A DNA stretch of 64,000 nt from Caenorhabditis remanei (taxonomy: Eukaryota > Nematoda > Chromadorea > Rhabditida > Rhabditidae). The first letter of the stretch is position 1. Every line of letters begins with the position of its first letter. Made by a program: the position numbers and the translations under genes. Of the stretch, positions 11,349 through 21,353 are shown in pieces. The notes under the pieces were generated by a model. The model did no database searches. It had not been told where the DNA came from and worked only from the letters and a program-made list of their open reading frames with translations. The stretch is taken from assembly GCF_010183535.1 (NCBI RefSeq), contig NC_071328.1, positions 8,494,001 through 8,558,000 on the forward strand, read 5' to 3'.

Positions 11349-12694
11349 TTATTCCTGGAAGATATTCTGCAACTCTTCAGTTCTTCTTTGACTCTCTTCC
11401 ATCACTTCTTGCAAGAAAACTCTCAAGTTTTTTACGTCATCAGATTTCTGATTCTGGAGAATAACCACGTCATTTACTATCTTCTTAATATTGACTTCGT
11501 CGTGTCTCGCTTCTTGACGTTCCATGCTTTTGAAGATCTCACAATCCAGAAACTGAGCATTGGCTAATTGTGACTCACCTGACTTCTTCAAGTATTTGAA
11601 GTCAACCTCTCTGACTTCTGAAGATTTTTGCGCATTGACGCCATACAACCGATTCTTGGAAACATCGTAGCTCGAATAACCAGAAGATCTTGCTTTTCTA
11701 TATCTTCCTGAATCAAAATTATCTTCAGTGAATGAGTTGTAATCATCGCCTGATTCCGCGTATCTGTTGATTGATCTCAAACTCTCCTTATCAGAATCCT
11801 CAATCTCAGATTCCACATCGACGTCATCATAGCATTTTTCGAATGTATAGTTTACGACTACTTCCTTTTCTTCTTCTTTCTCACTATTCTCTTCGATTTC
11901 GTCGTCTGTCTGAGTAAACCAGTTGCCTCGATTTTCACATTTATTTTTCTTTTCCTCCAAATATTCATCTGATTCAACGTCACCAGAATTCACGACGTTT
12001 TCATCCTCGCAGCCTTCTGATTCCTCCTTCGAAACAACGTTATTTCTTGAAACCACAGTGTCAATCTCTCCATTAAATTCTGAGTCCATAGTAGAAACGT
12101 CGCGTTTTTCACATCTCGAATCTGTTGCAGACCTGTGCAGAGCGGCATTTCGACCGTTTTCATAGTCAGCTGATTCCCCATTATCTTGTTGAGAGAGACG
12201 TTTTTCCTCGACAATGACTTCATCATGCTTGGCTTCGAGCTGAAAGGAAAACTATTTCACTGTATTCAGAAATCAGGAACAAGGAACTGAATAGTCGCCA
12301 GGTCGAAAACTCACCTCATTCATTTTTTGTCCTTTGTGGAACAATAAATCAAAATTACATTCAACACAATCTGAATGCCCGATGAAAAAGACATCTCCAT
12401 CTTTTTCGATAAATTCAAAAACTCGAAGATTTTCTTTTGAGTCCAATGTTACCACCACCGTGTTTCCCGAATTGAAACATTCTCGAGTGAAGAATTGTGG
12501 ACGTTTTGGAATTGTCGGAGTACTGGAAAGATTTATTTTGTTGAAAAAAGAACAAAGTCTCAATCAGAAGGTTCACATTGACCTTTGATTCCACTGAACA
12601 ATCGGACTTTTTGAAGCGAGATTTACTTTCATAAAGTAACGTACCTTTCATCTATTTGAATAAAACTCAGTATTTTAGAAAAAATCCCAGCCAT
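11349..12694 (-). CDS. Acidic low-complexity protein with C-terminal coiled coil
   Basis: Three exons: 12694-12645, 12522-12315 and 12239-11349, giving 382 residues. The N-terminus begins MAGIFSKILSFIQIDES. A compact region of about 60 residues with Cys and aromatic residues follows (FIEKDGDVFFIGHSDCVEC). Then comes a long Asp/Glu/Ser/Asn-rich disordered tract, and finally a predicted coiled coil (NLRVFLQEVMEESQRRTEEL). No enzyme motif is present and I do not recognise a named family. The gene at 17138 shares the short hydrophobic N-terminus (MSGFFGRIFGFGES) and the acidic middle, so the two are probably diverged paralogs. A partial copy sits at 8469-8915. The start ATG is the only one that splices in frame to exon 2. 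Function unknown; a nuclear or chromatin-associated role would be guesswork. Confidence 0.7.
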
Positions 12695-13163
12695 TTTGAC
12701 TCCGAATCGATAAATGCTAGCCGTAGTAGAGGACGGATGCAGCAGGTAGAGTGACAGTGTTCTATTTATATTCCCAACGTTCAAAACATCTGCTCCATCT
12801 AGTTGGTCTCACCCCTAAATGTCTCAGTCTCTCAAAATTGAGCACTATATCGTTATGGTCCTTGTAGGCATTCCATGATGACGTGGAAACCAATTAGAGG
12901 AGATCGTATCTAAAAATGATCTTAAGAAGAAGGGATTTCTGCCAAATAACATCTGCAATCAGATCCGGCTGTGATTGTAATTATCTAGTTGAAAGTTCTG
13001 TTTCATGATAAACATGGAAGAAAAAAAGCATGCACGCCGTATGAATTTACATATTTTTATTTTATGGGGACAAAGTCACAACTCAGTAGGGCTATTGAGA
13101 ACAGGTTTTGACAAAAAAAGATATGTGGCAAAATGAATCAAAGTGTAATAGGTGAATGAGAGC
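12695..13163. other. Intergenic, nothing recognised
   Basis: About 470 bp between the acidic gene promoter and the end of the left rpt-6 copy. It carries a weak TATA-like TATTTATATT near 12755 that could serve the leftward acidic gene. The homology to the right rpt-6 arm stops abruptly at 13164, directly after the stop codon. Confidence 0.4.
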
Positions 13164-13164
13164 A

Positions 13165-14690
13165 TTACTTCCACAATTTTTTGACAGACATATTCTTATC
13201 CGAATCCTTTTGCATCACTTTTCCGACAGCCATCTCGAAATCTTCTTGTGTAACATGAATACGTCTCTCACGAAGTGCAAACATTCCAGCTTCTGTACAA
13301 ACAGCTTTTACTTCTGCTCCAGATGCTCCAGGAATTTTCTCCGCAATTTTATCCATTCGAATTCCACGCATCAAATTCATTTTTCTTGAATGAATTTTCA
13401 GAATTTGAGCACGGGCTTTCTCATCCGGAGCCGGGAATTCGATCTTTCTATCGATACGTCCAGGGCGAAGAAGAGCGGAATCCAGAATATCGATACGATT
13501 CGTGGCCATGATTACCTGAAAAACAATATATGAAAGAATTGAAAATGGAGCATGTGCTGACCGAGCATAAACCAAAAGTAATAGAATCTTCAGCCATCGT
13601 CATTTTCTGTTACACTCACCTTAATATTTTTTGTAGCCTCAAAACCGTCCAACTGATTGAGTAACTCAAGCATTGTTCTCTGTACTTCTGAATCTCCACC
13701 GCGTGATCCCTCGAGACGGCTAGATCCAATTGAATCGATTTCATCCATGAAAATGATTGATGGAGAATGTTCACGAGCCATTACAAACAGTTCACGAACC
13801 TGGAATAATTTAGATTTCTAGACTGCCAAGAACAAAAGGCTAATTCAAAATAAGGTAAATTTGATATCTTCGGGAAACGATTTTTCAAGACGCAATACTG
13901 AAAATCTGATTGGAACTTACCATTCTGGCGCCTTCTCCAATGAATTTCTGAACAAGTTCCGAACCAGAAACACGAATGAAAGTACATTCAGTATGATGAG
14001 CAACAGCACGAGCCAAAAGTGTTTTACCAGTACCAGGTGGTCCATAAAGAAGAACTCCTTTCGGTTGTTCGATTCCAAGTGCATCAAATAATTCCGGATG
14101 TTTGACAGGGAGCTCGATAACTTCTTTGATTTCTTTAATCTGTTTATCGAGTCCTCCAACCATTTCATATGTAGAATCTGGTACTTTTTCAACCATCATG
14201 AGTGAAACCAATGGATCGACCTTATTCGGAAGAATTTTGTGAATCATGTAACTTTCTGCTTTCATAGCAACACGTGTTCCAGCTACTAATTGATTGATAT
14301 CGATGTCTTTATCAACATCAACAATATATTTTCCATCTGGATTATTCTTCACAAGTACTTTCTTCTTATCCATAGCTTTGCATACTTCCCCAACATGACT
14401 AGCTTGTTCGTGTAGTCTTTGAATTTCATCTTTCAATAATGCTACTTTCCCGTTTAATTCATTTTTCTGTGCTTGAAGACGTCGAACGTTCTGCTCTTTC
14501 TTCGTTACTGCTTGCTGGAAATTGTATAAATTATTGAAAAGTTGTTCGATTTTTAGCCCAGCTACGACATAAAATTATTTCTGACCTCAGCTTCATCAAC
14601 TTTTGTCGCCCAGTAGAGGCGGAGAGTCTGTTCATCCGATTTCTCACGAAGAATGTCCTTCATACGGGGATGTACAGAAGCTTGACGCAT
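13165..14690 (-). CDS. rpt-6: 26S proteasome regulatory ATPase Rpt6 (PSMC5), left copy
   Basis: Four exons (14690-14586, 14514-13921, 13799-13620, 13515-13165) encode 409 residues. Rpt6 is one of six AAA+ ATPases that form the base ring of the 19S regulatory particle. The ring unfolds ubiquitylated substrates and feeds them to the 20S core in nucleus and cytosol. Features are an N-terminal coiled coil (about residues 30-75), an OB-like domain, Walker A GPPGTGKT (193-200), Walker B with the acidic pair in FMDEID (about 250-255), the second region of homology with [10 protein letters not shown], and the conserved C-terminus KKLWK. A TTTCAG acceptor 20 or so bases before the ATG marks a probable spliced-leader site. 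The predicted protein is identical to the copy at 19113. Both copies look intact, so which is the ancestral locus cannot be told from this window. Confidence 0.97.
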
Positions 14691-14703
14691 TTTTCCGGCT
14701 GAA

Positions 14704-14711
14704 AACTTGTC
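14704..14711 (-). promoter_or_regulatory. rpt-6: Probable spliced-leader acceptor for left rpt-6 copy
   Basis: On the minus strand a T-run followed by ATTTCAG lies just upstream of the ATG, with no plausible cis donor exon close by. This matches a nematode outron acceptor for SL1 trans-splicing. The same element occurs at the right copy. Confidence 0.55.
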
Positions 14712-15191
14712 TGAAATAAAAAAAAGAATCTTTCGAATCAGTTTGTTTTCAGTACGCGTTTATTGGCAAAAGCAGACGAAATACTACGAGAAAAACTGTT
14801 GGAAAACGGGGCAGAGCTGACAAAAAAAAGCTGAGAAACCCTACTCGAAAATCTCAAAATGGCGCGTCCGCATTTTTTCGTCAGTGTGTGCAGTCTACAG
14901 TACTCAGAAGCAGAAAAAAAGCAAGTCTGAAAATTTTATCATTTCTCAAAAACAGACAGGATGCTCCGGATACTTTCGCAAGTGTTCCGAGGAAAAACGA
15001 ACAGAACGGTGGAGTTACAGATATTTCATAAGAAACTTATTTTTCTGAATTGTTTCGAAGCCACAACCAGTTACAAAACCACTTTGACTGGGTATTACAA
15101 TACTGGTATTGAGATAAAGCCTAAAAAACTGAATGTCGTTCAAACTGTTTACAGTTACAAAAATACAACGAGAAGGAAAAACAACAAAAAA

Positions 15192-16303
15192 TTAGTTGGA
15201 ACAACGCATGAAATATACATCAGATGACGTCAGAATTATCTTCAGAAGTGAAGTATTTGATGAATTTTTCACAATCCATTCTTTTTTATCATTCTCTTCT
15301 TGATTAGAAGGTAATCCTAATACATCCGAAAGAAGTTCCTTTTCCTCGAAACGTTGATATTTTATTTGGAAGTTGTCAAATGAAGAAGAAGATAGGAATG
15401 CCTGAAAATTTGAGTTTCATTTTTAATCATTCATGAAGCATTTTCACACAACTTCGAACAAATCTCTTCTATCTTCTCAAAACTGGACTCACCTCTTTCA
15501 GAAGTATCACACCTCCCACAGAAACAGATAAGAAAGAAACAATTCCTTTGGAAAAATGAGTGAAATATTCAGTACTTGAAGCAACAATATGCTCTGGTGT
15601 ATAGAGTATTTTCCCTTGTTTCCATTGTTCAAGTTGAACAATTTTATCAATGTTCAGGATCTCATTGGAAGGAGATTCTGGATTAGAGATTCCAATTGTT
15701 TCCAGATATTCTGAATCCACGAACGGAAGAATCGAGAGAACTTGATTCTGTTTTAATGCATCAATTCTGACATTTTTGACTTTCAGCTTCCGTTTTCTCG
15801 ACTTCAGAATCTCTTCTAACTTCTCCAGAATATTGTCAGTAATCGGTTCGATTTCTTTTGATCCATTTATCACATCCGACCAACCCAATGAGAAATATTG
15901 GATTGCAGACTTTTGAAACTTGAGTATATTTCCGAGATCTCCACTAAAAACTTCTACGTAATCCAACTCATCAAACACTTTTTTCTTCCTTGTCACAATT
16001 TTACACCCTCCATTTTCACTTTTTTCGTAAGTATTTATGATCAGAGAGCCATCAGCAAAAGTGTATCGAACCCAAACATATTTCGAATAAACAGATACTT
16101 CAACGACTTTTAGTTTCGAATCTGGGACGACGTCATCTATGAAATCTTGAAGAAAATGAGACACTTTTCGGAGAGTGAATCTGGAATATGGGGACTCCGA
16201 ATAAGTTGTTTTCCCGATAAGAAAAAACATACATTGCTCGAATATCCAACTTATCGAATATCTTCTTCATAACTACTTCAGGCATTTCAGAAAGAGATGG
16301 CAT
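15192..16303 (-). CDS. F-box protein with FTH/DUF38-type C-terminal region
   Basis: Three exons: 16303-16233, 16180-15493 and 15401-15192, 322 residues. The N-terminal F-box spans about residues 3-45 (LSEMPEVVMKKIFDKLDIRA, then FTLRKVSHFLQDFID), the usual SKP1-binding fold of substrate adaptors in SCF ubiquitin ligases. The remainder has the length and the beta-strand and leucine pattern of the FTH (FOG-2 homology, DUF38) region, which is thought to bind targets. This is the F-box A class that is massively expanded in Caenorhabditis. The gene lies inside the spacer of the rpt-6 inverted repeat, 160 bp from the left arm. It has one in-frame ATG upstream that does not improve the F-box, so I chose the ATG directly before it. 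The target is unknown. Confidence 0.88.
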
Positions 16304-17137
16304 TTTGTGGAGAACAAAAAGAAAAAAGTGTGGAATCAACTTATGGAGTGTGACTATTTATCAACGTATTTGAATTGGGTATACTTGGAAAAGGAAAAAA
16401 ATGAGAGAGAAGTGATAAGAAAAGATGTTTGTTGAGAGAATGAATCATGAATGACATCAAATATAGTTAAGGTCATTTCTTGGAACGGTCATTGTTCAAA
16501 AACCGAAACTTGTACTGGGAAAACTTAAAATTATCAGAATTTATGATCAATTCAAACAGAAAAACGAAAGAGTTCAAAGATGCAGACCAAAACTTCCCCA
16601 TTTTGAGAAGCTTCTTATGAGATCTACATTGTGAAAACTGATTATTTTAAGGAATTATTTAAAACAGTATTGTTTTAACTTGCTACTGGTTTGAAGTTTG
16701 TGTCTATCACGAGTTTGTTTTGTATTCTTGTTACTGTATTTCACGTCGAGAGACCGTCTTTCAGCCGGAAGTTCATTAATCTGTACCACTTCTCATAACT
16801 GCAATCCCAATTTGAATAATTTTTCTTTTCTTGTAGTGCTGTCAGTTTCTTTCTCAAACACTAATCAAGTAGTCAGAAGTGTCAGATGAACAGGTGCAAC
16901 TTCAATTATCTTTTCTTATAATTTTCAGATAATTAGTGAATATTCTGTAGTTCAAAAGAGAATGTGCAGGTGCCTTTGATACTGAGAACATCTGCATTGT
17001 TCCCAGGAGAAATAGTATTTTGGGAAAAAATGGGCGGAGCAATCGATGGGAGAGGGCATATAAGGACCATCTCCACTCAATATTCCATTCAGTTTGACTA
17101 CTTGTGAGCAACAGTAACGTCTTCTTCATCTATTAAA
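16304..17137. other. Divergent intergenic region, TATA box for the acidic gene
   Basis: 834 bp between the F-box gene (left) and the acidic gene (right). Near 17033-17058 there is GGGCGGAGC followed by CATATAAGG, a GC-box plus TATA arrangement. It sits about 80 bp before the ATG at 17138 and probably belongs to the acidic gene. No RNA gene or repeat is seen in the rest. Confidence 0.45.
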
Positions 17138-18673
17138 ATGTCTGGATTCTTTGGAAGGATTTTCGGATTCGGAGAATCAACCGACGGGTATGTTTTATTT
17201 TTTCTTGTTGGTCTATTTTATGAGCCTGTAACACTCCAGAAATGTATTCTTTGATTTTTCAGTACCGCCGCAGAGGAACCGAAGGTTGGAGAGGAAACTG
17301 CCAAACGCTCAGAATCCGGAGATTCGAGTGATGATGACAGCAGCTTCTCATTTGGAGAAGATTCTTCAGATGATGAGAAAATGGAGGAGAGCGGAGAAAG
17401 AACCATTGAGGATAAGGAGGAAGAGATCTGTGAAGAATCGATCGAGTACTTGTTAGATGAATCGATCGATAAACAAGAGTACTCTTTTGGAGAAGAAGAG
17501 ACAGCTGAAGATTCTGGAGAGGTTCTCATTGACAACAGTGTCAAGGAGACTCAGAAAGAATCAACTCAAATTGATATCAATGAGAACCCAATAGAAGAAG
17601 CTCATCCGATCTCTTTAGATTCTGAAGATGATCTCAGCGATATTGAGTTTTGCTATAGAAATGAAACATCAGATGAAGAAGATTCAGCAGTCAACAAGGA
17701 TTCTGAAGTGTCTGAGAACCCAAAGGAGAATGATAAAGAAATCACTCCAGAAGAGACTCATGTGATTTCTGAAGAAGATTCAGTAGAGATTGATGAGCTC
17801 GTCCTTCAGGAGGACGGAGGTTCAGAATCCGGCGAAGACAGTTTCTCATATGGGGAGGAGTCTGAAGCGAGCGATTTCGAAGAATTCCGAAATATCAATG
17901 ATGAGGTGGAAAGTGTTGGGAGCTGCTCGAGCCCATCTAATAATTCGTTTGAGGAATATGAGGATGCAATCAATACTGAGAAGAGTGAGTTAACGGAGGC
18001 TTGGAAAGTCGTGCAGACTGAACTCAACTCAGAATTGAATAACGAGAAAGTAAATGATTTGGATGAAGAGAAACTAGAAGAATATGAAGATGCATTGAAT
18101 ACGGACTTGAATGAGTTGGCTGTGGAGACTTTGGCTATGACACCGAATGACGATTTGGAGTTGAACGACGAGAAATCAGAAGAACGAAGCGTCAAGAAAA
18201 ATGAATCGGACGTCTTCGAAAACTTGTCAGATGATTCAATGCTTCAGGAGGAGAAAAAAGAAAAAGAAGTTATTGAAGTTATTATTGATCCAGAAGACAC
18301 GAGTGATAACGCAAGTCAGCTCATTGACTTCACAATGAGTCAGATGCAGCAATTGGAGATGGAGAACCGTGATGAGGAAGAAAAATTAGAGGTGGTTGCA
18401 ACGGATTCCAAGGGAGATGTCGAAGTTGTTGAGGAGGAGATCACAGGAAAGTCCGAAGGTTTGAAGAATGCAAAGACGGACACTCTCACTACTGATGGTT
18501 CCATAAACAAGAAGAGAAAATCGAAGCTCTCTAAGGAACACATTCTCGCCTATGAAGAGTACATCAGGGCTACTGAAGCTTATGAATTTGCCCTTGAACA
18601 ACATGTTCGTCAGTTGGAACGATGCTTGGCCGTCAATGAGAAAATTCTTCGCATCACCGGCACTGCAAAATAA
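17138..18673 (+). CDS. Long, highly acidic low-complexity protein
   Basis: Two exons (17138-17187 and 17263-18673) encode 486 residues. A short hydrophobic, Gly/Phe-rich N-terminus (MSGFFGRIFGFGES) is followed by about 390 residues dominated by Glu, Asp and Ser with loosely repeated units (SFGE, EEYEDA.NT, ISEEDSVE). Then come a basic patch KKRKSKLSK (a possible nuclear localisation signal) and a helical C-terminus rich in Glu, Ala and Leu that could form a coiled coil. The strong casein-kinase-like Ser-acidic context suggests phosphorylation; this is inference. The N-terminus resembles that of the gene at 11349. It lies in the spacer of the rpt-6 inverted repeat. An AATAAA at 18731 sits about 60 bp after the stop. 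Function unknown. Confidence 0.8.
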
Positions 18674-18730
18674 TTGATATTTTCCATAATTTATATGTTT
18701 CCTTTTTTCTCTGTTCAGTCTTATTCAATG

Positions 18731-18736
18731 AATAAA
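18731..18736 (+). terminator. Polyadenylation signal AATAAA of the acidic gene
   Basis: Canonical AATAAA 58 bp after the stop codon and 36 bp before the start of the right inverted-repeat arm, so the acidic gene ends just outside the duplicated arm. Confidence 0.6.
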
Positions 18737-19085
18737 GTATAATATTTTAAAAACTGCGTTTTCTTAATTTTATATGAAATATCTGTAACTCCACCGTTCT
18801 GTTCGTTTTTCCTCGGAACACTTGCGAAAGTATCCGGAGCATCCTGTCTGTTTTTGAGAAATGATAAAATTTTCAGACTTGCTTTTTTTCTGCTTCTGAG
18901 TACTGTAGACTGCACACACTGACGAAAAAATGCGGACGCGCCATTTTGAGATTTTCGAGTAGGGTTTCTCAGCTTTTTTTTGTCAGCTCTGCCCCGTTTT
19001 CCAACAGTTTTTCTCGTAGTATTTCGTCTGCTTTTGCCAATAAACGCGTACTGAAAACAAACTGATTCGAAAGATTCCTTTTTTT

Positions 19086-19092
19086 ATTTCAG
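19086..19092 (+). promoter_or_regulatory. rpt-6: Probable spliced-leader acceptor for right rpt-6 copy
   Basis: A T-run ending ATTTCAG lies about 20 bp upstream of the ATG, matching the left copy. It is a likely SL1 trans-splice site because no upstream coding exon is apparent. Confidence 0.55.
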
Positions 19093-19112
19093 ACAAGTTT
19101 TCAGCCGGAAAA

Positions 19113-20647
19113 ATGCGTCAAGCTTCTGTACATCCCCGTATGAAGGACATTCTTCGTGAGAAATCGGATGAACAGACTCTCCGCCTCTACTGGGCGACAA
19201 AAGTTGATGAAGCTGAGGTCAGAAATAATTTTATGTCGTAGCTGGAAGTCGTAGCTGGAAAATCGAACAACTTTTCAATAATTTATACAATTTCCAGCAA
19301 GCAGTAACGAAGAAAGAGCAGAACGTTCGACGTCTTCAAGCACAGAAAAATGAATTAAACGGGAAAGTAGCATTATTGAAAGATGAAATTCAAAGACTAC
19401 ACGAACAAGCTAGTCATGTTGGGGAAGTATGCAAAGCTATGGATAAGAAGAAAGTACTTGTGAAGAATAATCCAGATGGAAAATATATTGTTGATGTTGA
19501 TAAAGACATCGATATCAATCAATTAGTAGCTGGAACACGTGTTGCTATGAAAGCAGAAAGTTACATGATTCACAAAATTCTTCCGAATAAGGTCGATCCA
19601 TTGGTTTCACTCATGATGGTTGAAAAAGTACCAGATTCTACATATGAAATGGTTGGAGGACTCGATAAACAGATTAAAGAAATCAAAGAAGTTATCGAGC
19701 TCCCTGTCAAACATCCGGAATTATTTGATGCACTTGGAATCGAACAACCGAAAGGAGTTCTTCTTTATGGACCACCTGGTACTGGTAAAACACTTTTGGC
19801 TCGTGCTGTTGCTCATCATACTGAATGTACTTTCATTCGTGTTTCTGGTTCGGAACTTGTTCAGAAATTCATTGGAGAAGGCGCCAGAATGGTAAGTTCC
19901 AATCAGATTTTCAGTATTGCGTCTTGAAAAATCGTTTCCCGAAGATATCAAATTTACCTTATTTTGAATTAGCCTTTTGTTCTTGGCAGTCTAGAAATCT
20001 AAATTATTCCAGGTTCGTGAACTGTTTGTAATGGCTCGTGAACATTCTCCATCAATCATTTTCATGGATGAAATCGATTCAATTGGATCTAGCCGTCTCG
20101 AGGGATCACGCGGTGGAGATTCAGAAGTACAGAGAACAATGCTTGAGTTACTCAATCAGTTGGACGGTTTTGAGGCTACAAAAAATATTAAGGTGAGTGT
20201 AACAGAAAATGACGATGGCTGAAGATTCTATTACTTTTGGTTTATGCTCGGTCAGCACATGCTCCATTTTCAATTCTTTCATATATTGTTTTTCAGGTAA
20301 TCATGGCCACGAATCGTATCGATATTCTGGATTCCGCTCTTCTTCGCCCTGGACGTATCGATAGAAAGATCGAATTCCCGGCTCCGGATGAGAAAGCCCG
20401 TGCTCAAATTCTGAAAATTCATTCAAGAAAAATGAATTTGATGCGTGGAATTCGAATGGATAAAATTGCGGAGAAAATTCCTGGAGCATCTGGAGCAGAA
20501 GTAAAAGCTGTTTGTACAGAAGCTGGAATGTTTGCACTTCGTGAGAGACGTATTCATGTTACACAAGAAGATTTCGAGATGGCTGTCGGAAAAGTGATGC
20601 AAAAGGATTCGGATAAGAATATGTCTGTCAAAAAATTGTGGAAGTAA
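19113..20647 (+). CDS. rpt-6: 26S proteasome regulatory ATPase Rpt6 (PSMC5), right copy
   Basis: Four exons (19113-19217, 19298-19891, 20013-20192, 20297-20647) give 409 residues identical to the left copy at 13165-14690, with the same Walker A, Walker B and C-terminal motifs. The gene keeps its own 3' region: 3' sequence diverges from the left copy immediately after the stop, and an AATAAA follows near 20766. A leftward membrane-protein gene converges on it, 173 bp away. Having two complete rpt-6 genes is unusual because 19S ATPase subunits are stoichiometric and normally single copy. Dosage, different 3' UTR control, or an assembly artefact from two haplotypes are all possible. Confidence 0.96.
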
Positions 20648-20820
20648 TTCCCTTCACCCCCTTATATTTTGCTTTATTTTGCCATCCACATCCACCATTT
20701 TCTTATCATAACTAGTCGTTTTATTTTTATTTAAATGTTGCTCTAGAAATTCTTTTATTGTACTCAATAAAAATGGGTTTCATCTAAAATCATTTATTGT
20801 ACAAAGTATGTTCATTTTTT

Positions 20821-21353
20821 TCATTTATTCTTGCTCGAAACACAGACTTCATAGAATTCGAAGCCGAGCTGTCCGACTGCAAATGCGACTTGAATCATAA
20901 CGGAGAGATGGAATAGAGTGTGAACTAGTCCATTGTTCAATTCGACGAAAGTCCAGGACAAGAATCCAAGAATCAATGGAGAGAAGATGGCTGAAAATAA
21001 TTTGTTTGAAAATTGAAGAACATCGTCTCTCACTTACCAACAGCGTATTGAATTCTCAATGTGATTTCATTGTCTCGAATAATTTGACGAACGTCGTATC
21101 GTCCATCAATATTATAATACCATCTACGTGCTAAATGCAACAAATGCATTCCGACGAGAAGTGAATAGCAAACAAATGTGAGGAAAGAAAGAGCTGCTGA
21201 TTCAGTGTAGATCAGAATCATTTGGAAGATTGTACATAGTACCTGGAAAACAGTGATGATGTGGGTGCGTGGCAGAATAAAACTCACTTGAACCGCCCGA
21301 CTGTTGTTGACAATCGTCGGAAAATCGTAGTTAGTTTGCATGGTTGCGGACAT
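20821..21353 (-). CDS. Small four-pass membrane protein, unrecognised
   Basis: Three exons: 21353-21288, 21242-21038 and 20990-20821, 146 residues. Four hydrophobic segments are visible (VLCTIFQMILIYT; ALSFLTFVCYSLLVGMHLL; AIFSPLILGFLSWTFV; LFHLSVMIQVAFAVGQLGF). Two polar loops separate them, one basic (ARRWYYNIDGRYDVRQ). All junctions are GT-AG and in frame. The N-terminus is short and without a signal peptide. I cannot place it in a known family; size and topology would fit several small TMEM families. It converges with the right rpt-6 copy. Confidence 0.75.

Larger units (their letters stand above)
13164..15030. repeat. Left arm of a large inverted repeat carrying rpt-6
   Basis: This 1,867 bp segment is the reverse complement of 18773-20648. 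The match covers the whole rpt-6 gene, its introns, the trans-splice acceptor and about 340 bp upstream. It ends within a few bases of the stop codon. The only length difference I found is 9 bp in intron 1, where the right arm has an extra partial GTCGTAGCTGGAA unit. One T/C difference lies near the splice acceptor upstream of the ATG. Confidence 0.93.
18773..20648. repeat. Right arm of a large inverted repeat carrying rpt-6
   Basis: Reverse-complement partner of 13164-15030, 1,876 bp. The two 5' ends face each other across a 3,742 bp spacer, so the copies are divergently transcribed. Sequence identity is near complete even in introns and upstream sequence, which indicates a very recent duplication or continuing gene conversion. 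The 3' flanks are unrelated. Confidence 0.93.

Noticed and set aside
17218..18604. Minus-strand Ser-rich open frames across the acidic gene
   Set aside because: GAA/GAT-rich coding sequence always yields Ser/Phe-rich antisense frames; they are shadows.
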